Part shown: positions 9,301-15,690 of the stretch, one piece after another
How the letters are laid out: each line of letters opens with the position of its first letter
Numbering within the stretch: position 1 is the stretch's first letter
Origin: Candidatus Obscuribacterales bacterium
Lineage (GTDB): Bacteria > Cyanobacteriota > Vampirovibrionia > Obscuribacterales > Obscuribacteraceae
Length of the DNA: 64,000 bases
Assembly (NCBI GenBank): GCA_019750335.1
Contig: JAIEOQ010000002.1
Span: forward strand, 1-64,000
Direction: 5' to 3'
The notes under the pieces: model-generated
Database searches by the model: none
Told to the model about the DNA's origin: nothing
Seen by the model: only the letters and a program-made list of their open reading frames with translations
Position numbers and translations under genes: made by a program

Positions 9301-10086
9301 GCTTTGTCTGGCAACACAGATGCAGCATCGTTGGCATTTCAATTTCTTGCATCTCGTTTAGATCAAGAGAATCGAGAACAAGTTACTAAAATCATTAACG
9401 CTCCACAGGTAAAGCAAGCTGCATGGCAATTGCTAAATTCAGCAGCAGCGGAGTCTGCCATTGAAAACAATTCTTACTGGTGGGGTCGTTTATTGAAATG
9501 GCTTCTTCCAGACAATCCCACACTCTGCGCTAAATTAGCCACAAAAGGTGTTTTTTCCAGTGGAATTCGCACAGACAAAGAAGCGGTGGAGATTTTAGTT
9601 GCTGTATCAAAAATTGATCCAAAAGCAGCTTTCAACGCTCTTGAGGAACTCATCAGTTCAGAAAAAACACAATGGCGATTTTTCGTTATGGAGCTTGAAG
9701 AGTTGATCTGCCAGCTCCCAGCCGATGAATTAATCGACTGGCTAAAAAATAGCGATTTGATTTTCGCACAAGCAATTGCCAGACATTTGCCAAAACCTTA
9801 TTTAAACGATGAAGGAATTGCGACAGTACCACCTTTAACATTACAGTTTTTCTCTATCTTCGATGACGATGACCGAGCATTTCACGAATTTTGTGCCGGA
9901 ACAAATTCGGAAATTGGCTGGGTTGGAGAGCTTATAAAACAAAAGCAAGAGTTGATCGCAACCGCAGAGCAACTCTTACATCATGAACTTCGCCGAATTA
10001 GAGAATGGGCAGTAAATGAGATTGAGACTTCCACAGCCTTAATTATGTCTCTAGAGGATGACGCGGAAGAGAGTTTATTGGATTAA
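6376..10086 (+). CDS. Nuclease-STAND NTPase, Avs-like antiphage candidate
   Basis: A 1236-aa cytoplasmic protein. Residues 1-170 look like a restriction-endonuclease fold: PDGGVD (D62) is followed by a strand and then IWQYKAQ (Q83, K85), the D...QxK signature of Mrr/PD-(D/E)XK nucleases. Residues 225-400 are a P-loop NTPase with GNAGVGKT at 230-237 and a Walker-B-like AAILISDE at about 276-283. A winged-helix-like part follows (about 440-520), and the final 700 residues are all-helical and irregularly repetitive. Effector-nuclease, STAND ATPase and long helical sensor is the architecture of Avs and related single-gene phage sensors. I used the ATG at 6376 since a longer reading (from 6253) lacks a ribosome site and overlaps the regulator. 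It shares no close sequence phrase with the Avs proteins I remember, so it may be a new subfamily. Convergent with the membrane gene to its right. Confidence 0.75.
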   Translation: MSMNSIFQATVSDVLSLRLPATGDRFTQFCDSILRAQAHLSGVKQNEILSNLQTAKPDGGVDTQINCSINDSIGFLNEKTIWQYKAQEFSKITNAKIREELKKPYATECIQNGYAYRLCVCDSLPPESLLEKEKVLNAELAKITNNSAEGRIVTAEHLAPWLSLFPTLVQEFFHKGICSEGLLFTAWGKNITQGTPKYVPVPEWDNLTNSILNHLNMSHMPADVVLAIAGNAGVGKTRLVYEIIKEIDGASLLVSYVADEDRAKRLATQLANTDRAAILISDESSAKGQFKLRELLKGHSNRVRIISIGLGLEKGLSDEYVLDKMPSNIIDEILEKNFPEIPYERRRGYSELAGGYIRLASDLCQQDNFIQASGGYTGAPTSIRSYIDHRLSEEEVKVVEALSLFSKIDYRSKDVEELDAMCSMLNLDKNNVLKLATKLHEPPGFITKAGRYLIVSPEIITQVALQGAWSRWVKGNETEFFENLPKILLEPFIRRISRSASKEISRLVGDHFLRWASSISSGDLGNVDKIIRFVRLIEIQPSRYLPMLRRLVEQATDSQLQITNDYHSSRSSSRRELVWLCERLASFPECFNDIEAILLRLAEVECEPNLGNNATKEWMQLFQIALSGTAVPFNIRLAILKKHLCSNNDLHSKLAIEALNHVLDNYETGSVRQSVVGGRVPPDPWRPRTNKEYRGCITDAANVLIELLKSGNDSLKTKLVEMAITRIDDLLHWGFLPEIRLALQPYLHDENTLSTLLSRLEDYLHFGEQNAQPKYAEYLNEVRLWYESLQPTDIHGKIVTLFGSEIWARLVHRGESNVNQTISDLAEQLYINETQFEKELEWLNSDQAKDSSWLGVELGKLDSEGKYLDKILTSATQTKRALFAKGYIKGILSTQESLLSRVNKLMDLIQEESPELAFDLFTSSRRPLQALERTISLFQKERLSIAYFKSFMYGADKDALTLTEFVRVLEILVGLALSGNTDAASLAFQFLASRLDQENREQVTKIINAPQVKQAAWQLLNSAAAESAIENNSYWWGRLLKWLLPDNPTLCAKLATKGVFSSGIRTDKEAVEILVAVSKIDPKAAFNALEELISSEKTQWRFFVMELEELICQLPADELIDWLKNSDLIFAQAIARHLPKPYLNDEGIATVPPLTLQFFSIFDDDDRAFHEFCAGTNSEIGWVGELIKQKQELIATAEQLLHHELRRIREWAVNEIETSTALIMSLEDDAEESLLD

Positions 10087-10100
10087 TAAAGCCGTTCATG

Positions 10101-11039
10101 TTATTCAGATAGACGATAGAATGCAACTTTTAGCATAAATCTATCAATGACACACGAAATCAATAAACTAACTATGCCAGTCCACAATAAGATCTGTTCT
10201 CCCAACTCTATACCAAAGATTTTTGGTTTTTTGTCAGGTGTTACAGCCTTCGGTTCTCTCTCCGATATCACAGCCGTAGGCTCTTTCTTCGGTACCACAG
10301 CCGTAGATTTATTGCTAGGTGTGCGGACATTTGGCATTTTAGACTTATTTTCTTCCATAAATAAATAACGACGAAACATTATAAAACTGGGCAAATTAAA
10401 TGTTGACCGTCGAAAGAATGGCTGTCCTGGAGCAGGAATCGGAGCTGGTGGTGCAAACCATAGTATTTCTGCCACAAAAACACCCGAGAATAAAAGAAGC
10501 CATAGTAGATTGAATAAACACTTCATGAATTGCGTATTTTTATATTCATTTATCCAGAACTCTTTTGTCGCAAATTCTAATCGAGACCTAATAGACCCTT
10601 GGTAGCGACTTGCCAACGAATTGAAATTTGTTAGAACATCGCTTATTCCAATTCGACTCTCTGGATAAGGGATGAATACAAGAAAAGTCTGCAACATAAC
10701 CTTTAGCATGATAATTGCCAGGACAAATAGATTTAGCATCATTGCTACAGTATGAATTCCATCAGCAATTATAGTAACAGCAGCTACTACCACCGTTACA
10801 GCTAAAGCTGCTATCTGTAGAACTCCAAACAATCGCGATTCTACTCGCACACCTCTATCTAGCTCATGATTGAATGACGTTTCCGATAAGTTAGCCATAT
10901 ATTCCAAAGTGGAGGTAGACGGCGACGAGAGTTGGTACTCAAGAATCCTCTTCTGATCTTCATCCAGTTTTGGTTTATAGTTATCGTCGAATTCCTTTCT
11001 AATTCTTTTTTTGATTGTATTAGCCAAGGCATCTGTCAT
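10101..11039 (-). CDS. Four-helix membrane protein of the ATP-grasp operon
   Basis: 312 aa from the ATG at 11039, which has TAGGA seven bases ahead; a start at 11084 would overlap the ligase gene. The N-terminal ~80 residues are charged and cytoplasmic. Then come two close hydrophobic helices (LFGVLQIAALAVTVVVAAVT and MMLNLFVLAIIMLKVMLQTF), a third (LFNLLWLLLFSGVFVAEILW), a Pro/Lys/Glu linker with three copies of an AV-x-x-K/R-EP motif, and a last helix (LLWTGIVSLLISCVI). I do not recognise the family. As third gene of the peptide/ATP-grasp operon, 25 bases after the ligase, it may export, anchor, sense or give immunity to the modified peptide. That role is inference. Confidence 0.7.
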   Translation of the reverse strand: MTDALANTIKKRIRKEFDDNYKPKLDEDQKRILEYQLSSPSTSTLEYMANLSETSFNHELDRGVRVESRLFGVLQIAALAVTVVVAAVTIIADGIHTVAMMLNLFVLAIIMLKVMLQTFLVFIPYPESRIGISDVLTNFNSLASRYQGSIRSRLEFATKEFWINEYKNTQFMKCLFNLLWLLLFSGVFVAEILWFAPPAPIPAPGQPFFRRSTFNLPSFIMFRRYLFMEENKSKMPNVRTPSNKSTAVVPKKEPTAVISEREPKAVTPDKKPKIFGIELGEQILLWTGIVSLLISCVIDRFMLKVAFYRLSE

Positions 11040-11064
11040 AGTACGTCCTACAGCTCGGCAATAA

Positions 11065-12057
11065 TCAAATACGCACATTTGCACGTCTCCCAGCTATTAG
11101 TCGGATAATTTCATTTGCTAATGGAAAACTCAATTGATTTTCCAGCCATACCCAATTGCCATTCGGATTGATCTCTAAAAAAACGAATTTACCTTCAGGA
11201 GTTCTGATTAGATCAATACATCCGAAATTTAACTCAAAGTGCTCTAAAAGCCCCAAGCATTTTGTCGAAATATCTTTCGGTAAAATACAACATTCGTGGC
11301 GAGGCGGAGCCACTGAACCAATTTGCCATTTGCGCCAATCAACATTTGAAACTTCAGAATCTTGAGAATGAATTTCCGCCGCAAAGAGTTTCTTACCAAT
11401 TACAGTAACTCGAATGTCGACATCTTTTTTTATATGCTGTTGAACAAGAATAGGTGCAATAGATTTTGTCTTCCGCAACCAATCCAAGTCAGCTTCTGTT
11501 ATTTTTGACGTAAAAACACAATGAATTTGTTCATCCTGTTCTTGTATAAGCCCATGGCTTAATGGCTTACAAATAATTTCTTCATTTAGATCAGAAGAGA
11601 ATAGTAAGATTTCTTGCGGCTCTGTTGCAATGCGAGTAACTGGTATATTAAAACCCAATTTTCTCGCTACATTCAATTGACGAATTTTATTGTTAGCCTT
11701 CCAAATATTGAGTGGATTATTTAACCATGCCGATTCAGGAATAGCAGCCCAAGCTCCTCGCAAGAGTTCATCTATTTCACTTGCAGTATGGCTTAGCTCT
11801 TCTTCTACGCACTTAATTACGGGCTTTTTTGGACGACGAAAAATCGCTCCGGAAACCTTAGCAAGATCGACGGACACATTTCTGTATTTATCTCTGAGAA
11901 TATAACTTTCAGATTCATCCGCTATTTCGTATGACAGAGAATATTGAGTATAGAGATCCTCTGTATTAAAACGGAACGCGCTCATTTCAAGTGTATCTAA
12001 CCGATTTACCAAAAAATCAGTGGTTACATCATCCTTGGAGCTAATCAGTAAAATCAT
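11065..12057 (-). CDS. MvdD/grasp-type ATP-grasp peptide ligase
   Basis: A 330-aa ATP-grasp enzyme. The N-terminus LLISSKDDVTTDFLVNRL and GAIFRRPKKP are typical of graspetide (microviridin-like) ligases rather than of D-Ala-D-Ala or RimK enzymes. The ATP-grasp body includes ICKPLSHGLI, DIRVTVIGKKLFAAEIHS (about 214-231), a DWR triplet at 240-242 corresponding to the leader-binding motif of MvdC/MvdD, and the Mg-binding FLEINPNGNWVWLE at 293-306. Members make ester or amide side-chain crosslinks between Thr/Ser/Lys and Glu/Asp of a ribosomal precursor. The 68-aa gene 10 bases upstream is the candidate substrate. No clear ribosome binding site precedes the ATG, consistent with coupling to that gene. 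Confidence 0.8.
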   Translation of the reverse strand: MILLISSKDDVTTDFLVNRLDTLEMSAFRFNTEDLYTQYSLSYEIADESESYILRDKYRNVSVDLAKVSGAIFRRPKKPVIKCVEEELSHTASEIDELLRGAWAAIPESAWLNNPLNIWKANNKIRQLNVARKLGFNIPVTRIATEPQEILLFSSDLNEEIICKPLSHGLIQEQDEQIHCVFTSKITEADLDWLRKTKSIAPILVQQHIKKDVDIRVTVIGKKLFAAEIHSQDSEVSNVDWRKWQIGSVAPPRHECCILPKDISTKCLGLLEHFELNFGCIDLIRTPEGKFVFLEINPNGNWVWLENQLSFPLANEIIRLIAGRRANVRI

Positions 12058-12067
12058 AAACGGTTAA

Positions 12068-12274
12068 CTAGCCCGGTTCCGATTCAAAATCTCGCCCTTC
12101 CCCAAAGACCTTAGTAAAGGTTTCTAGTTCTAATTGAGTAATACAATCCGTAGATAGAATTAGCTCACCAGTTTGTAATTGCACATAATTTTGTTGCCGA
12201 CGTGCATCGTAATGCAACTCCTGTTTCTTTTCATGGAGAACACTCTTCTTTCGCATAAGCAAAGATGAAATCAT
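12068..12274 (-). CDS. Candidate graspetide (RiPP) precursor peptide
   Basis: A 68-aa peptide with TAGGTAAAC eight bases before its ATG. The N-terminal part is basic with YDARRQQNYVQL and TGEL segments, like the leader of ATP-grasp target peptides as I remember them. The C-terminus (residues 50-68) has T, T and K followed by GEG, D, E and E and ends EPG: hydroxyl or amino donors followed by several carboxylates, the layout needed for side-chain ester/amide rings. It sits directly upstream of the ATP-grasp gene. There are two alternative readings: a small ligand-binding accessory protein, or a toxin-antitoxin-like partner. The precursor reading is the best fit but unproven. Confidence 0.55.
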   Translation of the reverse strand: MISSLLMRKKSVLHEKKQELHYDARRQQNYVQLQTGELILSTDCITQLELETFTKVFGEGRDFESEPG

Positions 12275-12304
12275 TTGTTTACCTAATCCATATATTCTTT
12301 CAAT

Positions 12305-12355
12305 ATAGCGTATGAATTAGTCCTACTCATAGGAAAACTAAGCAAGATACGCTAT
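12305..12355. promoter_or_regulatory. 51-bp nested palindrome upstream of the RiPP-like operon
   Basis: ATAGCGTAT at 12305-12313 is matched by its exact reverse complement ATACGCTAT at 12347-12355. Inside are TTAG/CTAA and TCCTA/TAGGA around a CTCA centre (12321-12334). The repeat lies 30-80 bases upstream of the precursor start codon on the minus strand. It could be an operator, a transcribed hairpin in the leader, or a recombinase/excisionase site between cargo and tRNA. Symmetry is directly visible; function is not. Confidence 0.5.
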
Positions 12356-12453
12356 TTAGTTCCTTTTTGTGCCTAATTTTGCCTCTATACAATCATTTTT
12401 CATCGATATTCAGAAATGAATTGTCAGTAAATTCGCGCAAAAAAACCATTTCC

Positions 12454-12471
12454 GCACCCTATTTGCACCCT
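12454..12471. repeat. Direct repeat GCACCCT x2 near the tRNA junction
   Basis: GCACCCT occurs at 12454-12460 and again at 12465-12471, 11 bases apart, about 50 bp from the tRNA 3' end. Helically phased short repeats beside a tRNA are typical arm-type binding sites of tyrosine integrases. A weak GCAGGA/TCCTGC inverted repeat (12475-12480 and 12498-12503) lies between them and the tRNA and might help end the tRNA transcript. Both roles are inference. Confidence 0.3.
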
Positions 12472-12520
12472 GGCGCAGGAAGCGAAATTTAACAAAATCC
12501 TGCAATCCAGATATAGACTT

Positions 12521-12594
12521 CACCCGCGGAGAGATTCGAACTCCCGACACCCTCCTTAGGACGGAGGTGTTCTATCCAGCTGAACTACGCGGGC
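12521..12594 (-). tRNA. tRNA-Arg (anticodon CCU)
   Basis: The minus strand folds into a full cloverleaf of 74 nt. The acceptor stem is GCCCGCG with CGCGGGT (first pair G-U), the D arm contains AGCTGGATAGA, the anticodon stem is CCTCC/GGAGG with loop GTCCTAA, so the anticodon is CCU (reads AGG), and the T arm carries GTTCGAATC. The discriminator is G and no CCA is encoded. Its 3' end faces the island, the arrangement expected when an element inserts into a tRNA 3' end and restores it. Confidence 0.95.
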
Positions 12595-12669
12595 TCAATA
12601 GCTGAAATAGTTTATCATGCTAGATGATTAGCTCTTGATATTGACAAGCCTCCGGTGCCGCAAACGCAA

Positions 12670-13191
12670 ATGAAGATTGCTTTTACACGAATCGACCTCA
12701 ATGCCTGCCAAACCGTTGTGACGAGAAAGGATAGCGTAGTTTTAGCTGTTCCGACTCATGATCGTCCAAAGGTTACGCCTCACGATCTTGCTCATTTCAT
12801 AATTGAAAGAGAGCTTGGCTTAGACCACGGATTCTGGGGTAAAGCAGCTGCTGGAGCCATGTTTTCCGGCATGACAGTAATAGAAGGGCAGCAAAAGCCT
12901 CACGCAAAAGATCGCTCACAACAAGCAATAAAAGACGAGAAGCAAATCGGCGTGTATGCCGAAGTTCTTGTTAGCACAATTCTGCATATGGCTTTAGATA
13001 ATCTGGATAAAGATTGGATTGCATGTCAGCGCGAACTCAAAGAGATGTGGGTACCACCTGGCGTACAAACCATTCCTTGGACATCCGCACGTTTAACCAA
13101 AATATGCGATGAATTACGCAAAGCAAAAGATGACTGGCAAAAATTAGCAGTAGGCGAAACTATGCATGTTCTTTGGACTATTAATGCTTAG
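12670..13191 (+). CDS. Conserved-looking protein of unknown function
   Basis: A 173-aa soluble protein, first gene on the chromosomal side of the tRNA. It has an HDLAHFIIERELGL segment (about residues 41-54) and a tryptophan-rich helical C-terminal half. No catalytic motif is convincing, although the His and Glu in HDLAHFIIE resemble a metal-binding pattern. Start choice lies between ATG 12670 and GTG 12655; neither has a clear ribosome binding site and I took the ATG. It converges on the YfhO-like gene with a 3-base gap. Confidence 0.65.
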   Translation: MKIAFTRIDLNACQTVVTRKDSVVLAVPTHDRPKVTPHDLAHFIIERELGLDHGFWGKAAAGAMFSGMTVIEGQQKPHAKDRSQQAIKDEKQIGVYAEVLVSTILHMALDNLDKDWIACQRELKEMWVPPGVQTIPWTSARLTKICDELRKAKDDWQKLAVGETMHVLWTINA

Positions 13192-13194
13192 CAG

Positions 13195-15681
13195 CTAAAA
13201 CCCAAATGGCTTATACGCAAAAGTAATTTTGTGATTTCCCGCCGGCAGTTCAATCCCTCGATTGAATAAATTGACGCGCAAGATTGGCACAGGCTTCCCG
13301 TCAACTGACGCTGTCCAGCCTGGATAGAAATGATCAACTAGCACAAGTAATTGTGACTCGGTAATTTCAGCCGAAATTTCAATCTCTTCTGGTTTGTCTT
13401 TCAGCAAAATAAGCTTGCCTTGTCCGGTTGGTTTACTGATTGAAACAGTGTTTGCTTCAACAAAAACATCGGTAAGTAAGTCCTTGTTTTTAGGCTCGCA
13501 AATATCTGGTGTAAATTTGTGCCAGTTCGGAACCTGCTTGATACTTTGAGCTAAATAAATGCGCGGACAAGTATTTATGCATTTATAAATACGCATATTC
13601 TCTTTTTGATCATCGTCTACAAGCTCAAATAAGCTGGTATCAAGTTTTGGCGCGGCAACTATTTTGCTGTCTTTTTTTGTTCGCGCTTGAGTAAGCACAA
13701 AATTAGTAGCAGTGAGCTGACAAAAACGCGCTAGGGCATAATCTGTTTTACCTAAAACTTTGCTGCGAAGATTTTGTGTAGTCGTAAGCAGAATTTGGCG
13801 ATACAATTTTTGGAAATGCTTAGTTTCTGCGGCTTCGTAACCACCTGTTTCAGCGATGCCGAAATTCAAATTCGTGTTGGATAACATTACAGAACGTGCG
13901 TATTGATAATAGGTTTCGTCGAAGGCTCTTTCATTGCTAGAACGATAACGTGGAACCACTAGAGGATCTCGATGTAAAGCAAGAACTCTTTTTCCAGCTA
14001 AGTCATTTTCTTTGCTCAGCAAAGTTTTCAGTCGGGCAACCAGAAAACTTGGTTTTTCGAAATAGCCTGCTGTTGCCGAATGGCGGGCATATTCGTATGA
14101 AAAATAGAAAAGCTGCATTGCCAAATAAAAAATAAGCCCGGCAGCAAAGAGCTTTAATTTGATGCGATTAGATTGGTAGAGCCAATACAGAAAACAAGGC
14201 AAGGCACCAAATACGGAGGCTGTACGTAAGCTTTCGCCAAGTAATATTTGGACTTGTACCATAGGCTCCATCGGGAAATTTTTGCCTTGAAGCCATGGAT
14301 AGTGAGTTGTGATTTGAGCCAGATCAGGAAAAGAAACCATAATCAACCCAAGAACAAAAATAGCAAACCAAAAGGATGTGCAACCAATTAGAAACCCATT
14401 GCCTGCTCTTTTTTGTTGCAGAACATAAATGCCACGTGCAGCAGCTAGAGCCAAGATCAATGCCGGGAAGATCATCAGCTTAACCGGATAACGGAATGTA
14501 GATAAAAAGGGCGAGAGACTAATTACAGCCGGAGCAAATGGTGTAAATTTACCAGCTGCCATTAAAGCTAAGCCAGTGCCGATAGCAGCAACTGGAAAAC
14601 GTGCTTTCCATTGTTTGTCTAAAAAGCCGCATATAGCAAGAGTGAGAACACCTGGTCCGATATAAGACGAAGTCAAAAATGGTAGAGCGCCAACACGGCT
14701 TGCCACCATGTCACGATACGGACTACCGTGAATACCAATTTTGCAAAGATCACCAAGTGGATAACCCAACACCAAATTCAGCCAGTCAAACCAATTAGCG
14801 CTCCACATCAATACCCATTTAGCGTTCAGTCCGGTGGCGCGCGGTGATAATTTTGCCCATTCAAGTGCTGGCACAATTATCGGCAGAGCTAAAAGAACAC
14901 CGCAAACCATTGCGAGTAAAGCAAAAAAAACAAGTCGTATATTCGCAGAGCGGATATTTGCCAGTCGGACAGTTGCAAGCTCGGTATTTGAACTGTTCGA
15001 AGACGAACGACAGTAGAGAGAAACAGCATAAAGACCGGTGATTAAAAGGCTGGGCACACCAACTTCAGGGCGTCCGGCAGCGACGGTCATAAAAATGGTA
15101 AGAGACAAACCGACAAACACAAACATATTGGCTGCAGTGAAATCAGCTTTCAGCCGGTTCAATAAATACAAGCTCAAAGGCAGCCAAGCAATAGTGGCAA
15201 TCAAAGTAAAATTTGCCGCCAGAGCAAACATGTAGCCACATAAACAAGTAACCGTAACAGCAACAATCGCAGCAAGGCGTGTCCAGTTGCACGAACGAAC
15301 AAAGAGATAGGCACCTAAGCCGGCAATTGCTTGATGGAGCAATAGATAAATCGCTAGCCCTTGGCTAAAAGGCAGGAAGATAAGCAGTAGCGTAAAAGGA
15401 TAAAAGAACCCCGGCGATGGCACAGCTATCTGGGACATGCCGCAATACAAAAGCGGATTCCACAAAGGCAGCCTGCCCTCCATCAACGCTTCTTTCATGA
15501 AGTGGCAGAAGGGCTGGAAATAATAAGTGATGTCTGAAAGACAATAATCTTCTTTGCCTAAAAGATAGCCTGAATGAAACCAGACAAGTAAGAAGAGGAT
15601 GCCTGAAGCTAAGAGCCAAGCAAAGCCTGGGCTTAGGTCATCCTCTTCTTGTGTTGTTATCTGTTCGCTATGACTAATCAA
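13195..15681 (-). CDS. YfhO-family polytopic membrane protein
   Basis: An 828-aa integral membrane protein with about 12 hydrophobic helices in the first 560 residues, then a large extracytoplasmic domain. PLWNPLLYCGMSQIAVPSPG near residue 75 matches the conserved first loop of YfhO proteins (GT-C glycosyltransferase fold), and the C-terminus VDHFYPGWTASVDGKPVP followed by LPAGNHKITFAYKP is the characteristic final domain. In Firmicutes YfhO helps glycosylate lipoteichoic acid; here it probably moves sugars from a lipid carrier to an envelope acceptor. The start is a TTG at 15681 with no clear Shine-Dalgarno, but the next Met would remove the first helix. It follows nuoN by 9 bases. Confidence 0.85.
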   Translation of the reverse strand: MISHSEQITTQEEDDLSPGFAWLLASGILFLLVWFHSGYLLGKEDYCLSDITYYFQPFCHFMKEALMEGRLPLWNPLLYCGMSQIAVPSPGFFYPFTLLLIFLPFSQGLAIYLLLHQAIAGLGAYLFVRSCNWTRLAAIVAVTVTCLCGYMFALAANFTLIATIAWLPLSLYLLNRLKADFTAANMFVFVGLSLTIFMTVAAGRPEVGVPSLLITGLYAVSLYCRSSSNSSNTELATVRLANIRSANIRLVFFALLAMVCGVLLALPIIVPALEWAKLSPRATGLNAKWVLMWSANWFDWLNLVLGYPLGDLCKIGIHGSPYRDMVASRVGALPFLTSSYIGPGVLTLAICGFLDKQWKARFPVAAIGTGLALMAAGKFTPFAPAVISLSPFLSTFRYPVKLMIFPALILALAAARGIYVLQQKRAGNGFLIGCTSFWFAIFVLGLIMVSFPDLAQITTHYPWLQGKNFPMEPMVQVQILLGESLRTASVFGALPCFLYWLYQSNRIKLKLFAAGLIFYLAMQLFYFSYEYARHSATAGYFEKPSFLVARLKTLLSKENDLAGKRVLALHRDPLVVPRYRSSNERAFDETYYQYARSVMLSNTNLNFGIAETGGYEAAETKHFQKLYRQILLTTTQNLRSKVLGKTDYALARFCQLTATNFVLTQARTKKDSKIVAAPKLDTSLFELVDDDQKENMRIYKCINTCPRIYLAQSIKQVPNWHKFTPDICEPKNKDLLTDVFVEANTVSISKPTGQGKLILLKDKPEEIEISAEITESQLLVLVDHFYPGWTASVDGKPVPILRVNLFNRGIELPAGNHKITFAYKPFGF

Positions 15682-15690
15682 ACGTTTTGA

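Larger units (their letters stand above)
1..12520. mobile_element. Genomic island abutting tRNA-Arg (left end outside window)
   Basis: The stretch carries a phage/satellite-type primase and DUF3987-type protein, small unrecognised ORFs, a DUF5681-type protein, a defence-like ATPase and a RiPP-like cassette, and it stops at the 3' end of a tRNA-Arg gene, a classic target for tyrosine integrases. The coding sequence looks more AT-rich than the housekeeping genes to the right. No integrase, excisionase or second copy of the tRNA 3' end is visible in this window, so the integrase and the other attachment site, if they exist, lie left of position 1. The island call rests on gene content plus the tRNA junction and is inference. 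Confidence 0.6.

Noticed and set aside
14834..15235. Plus-strand frames inside the YfhO-like gene
   Set aside because: They are shadows of the minus-strand membrane gene and have no ribosome sites.
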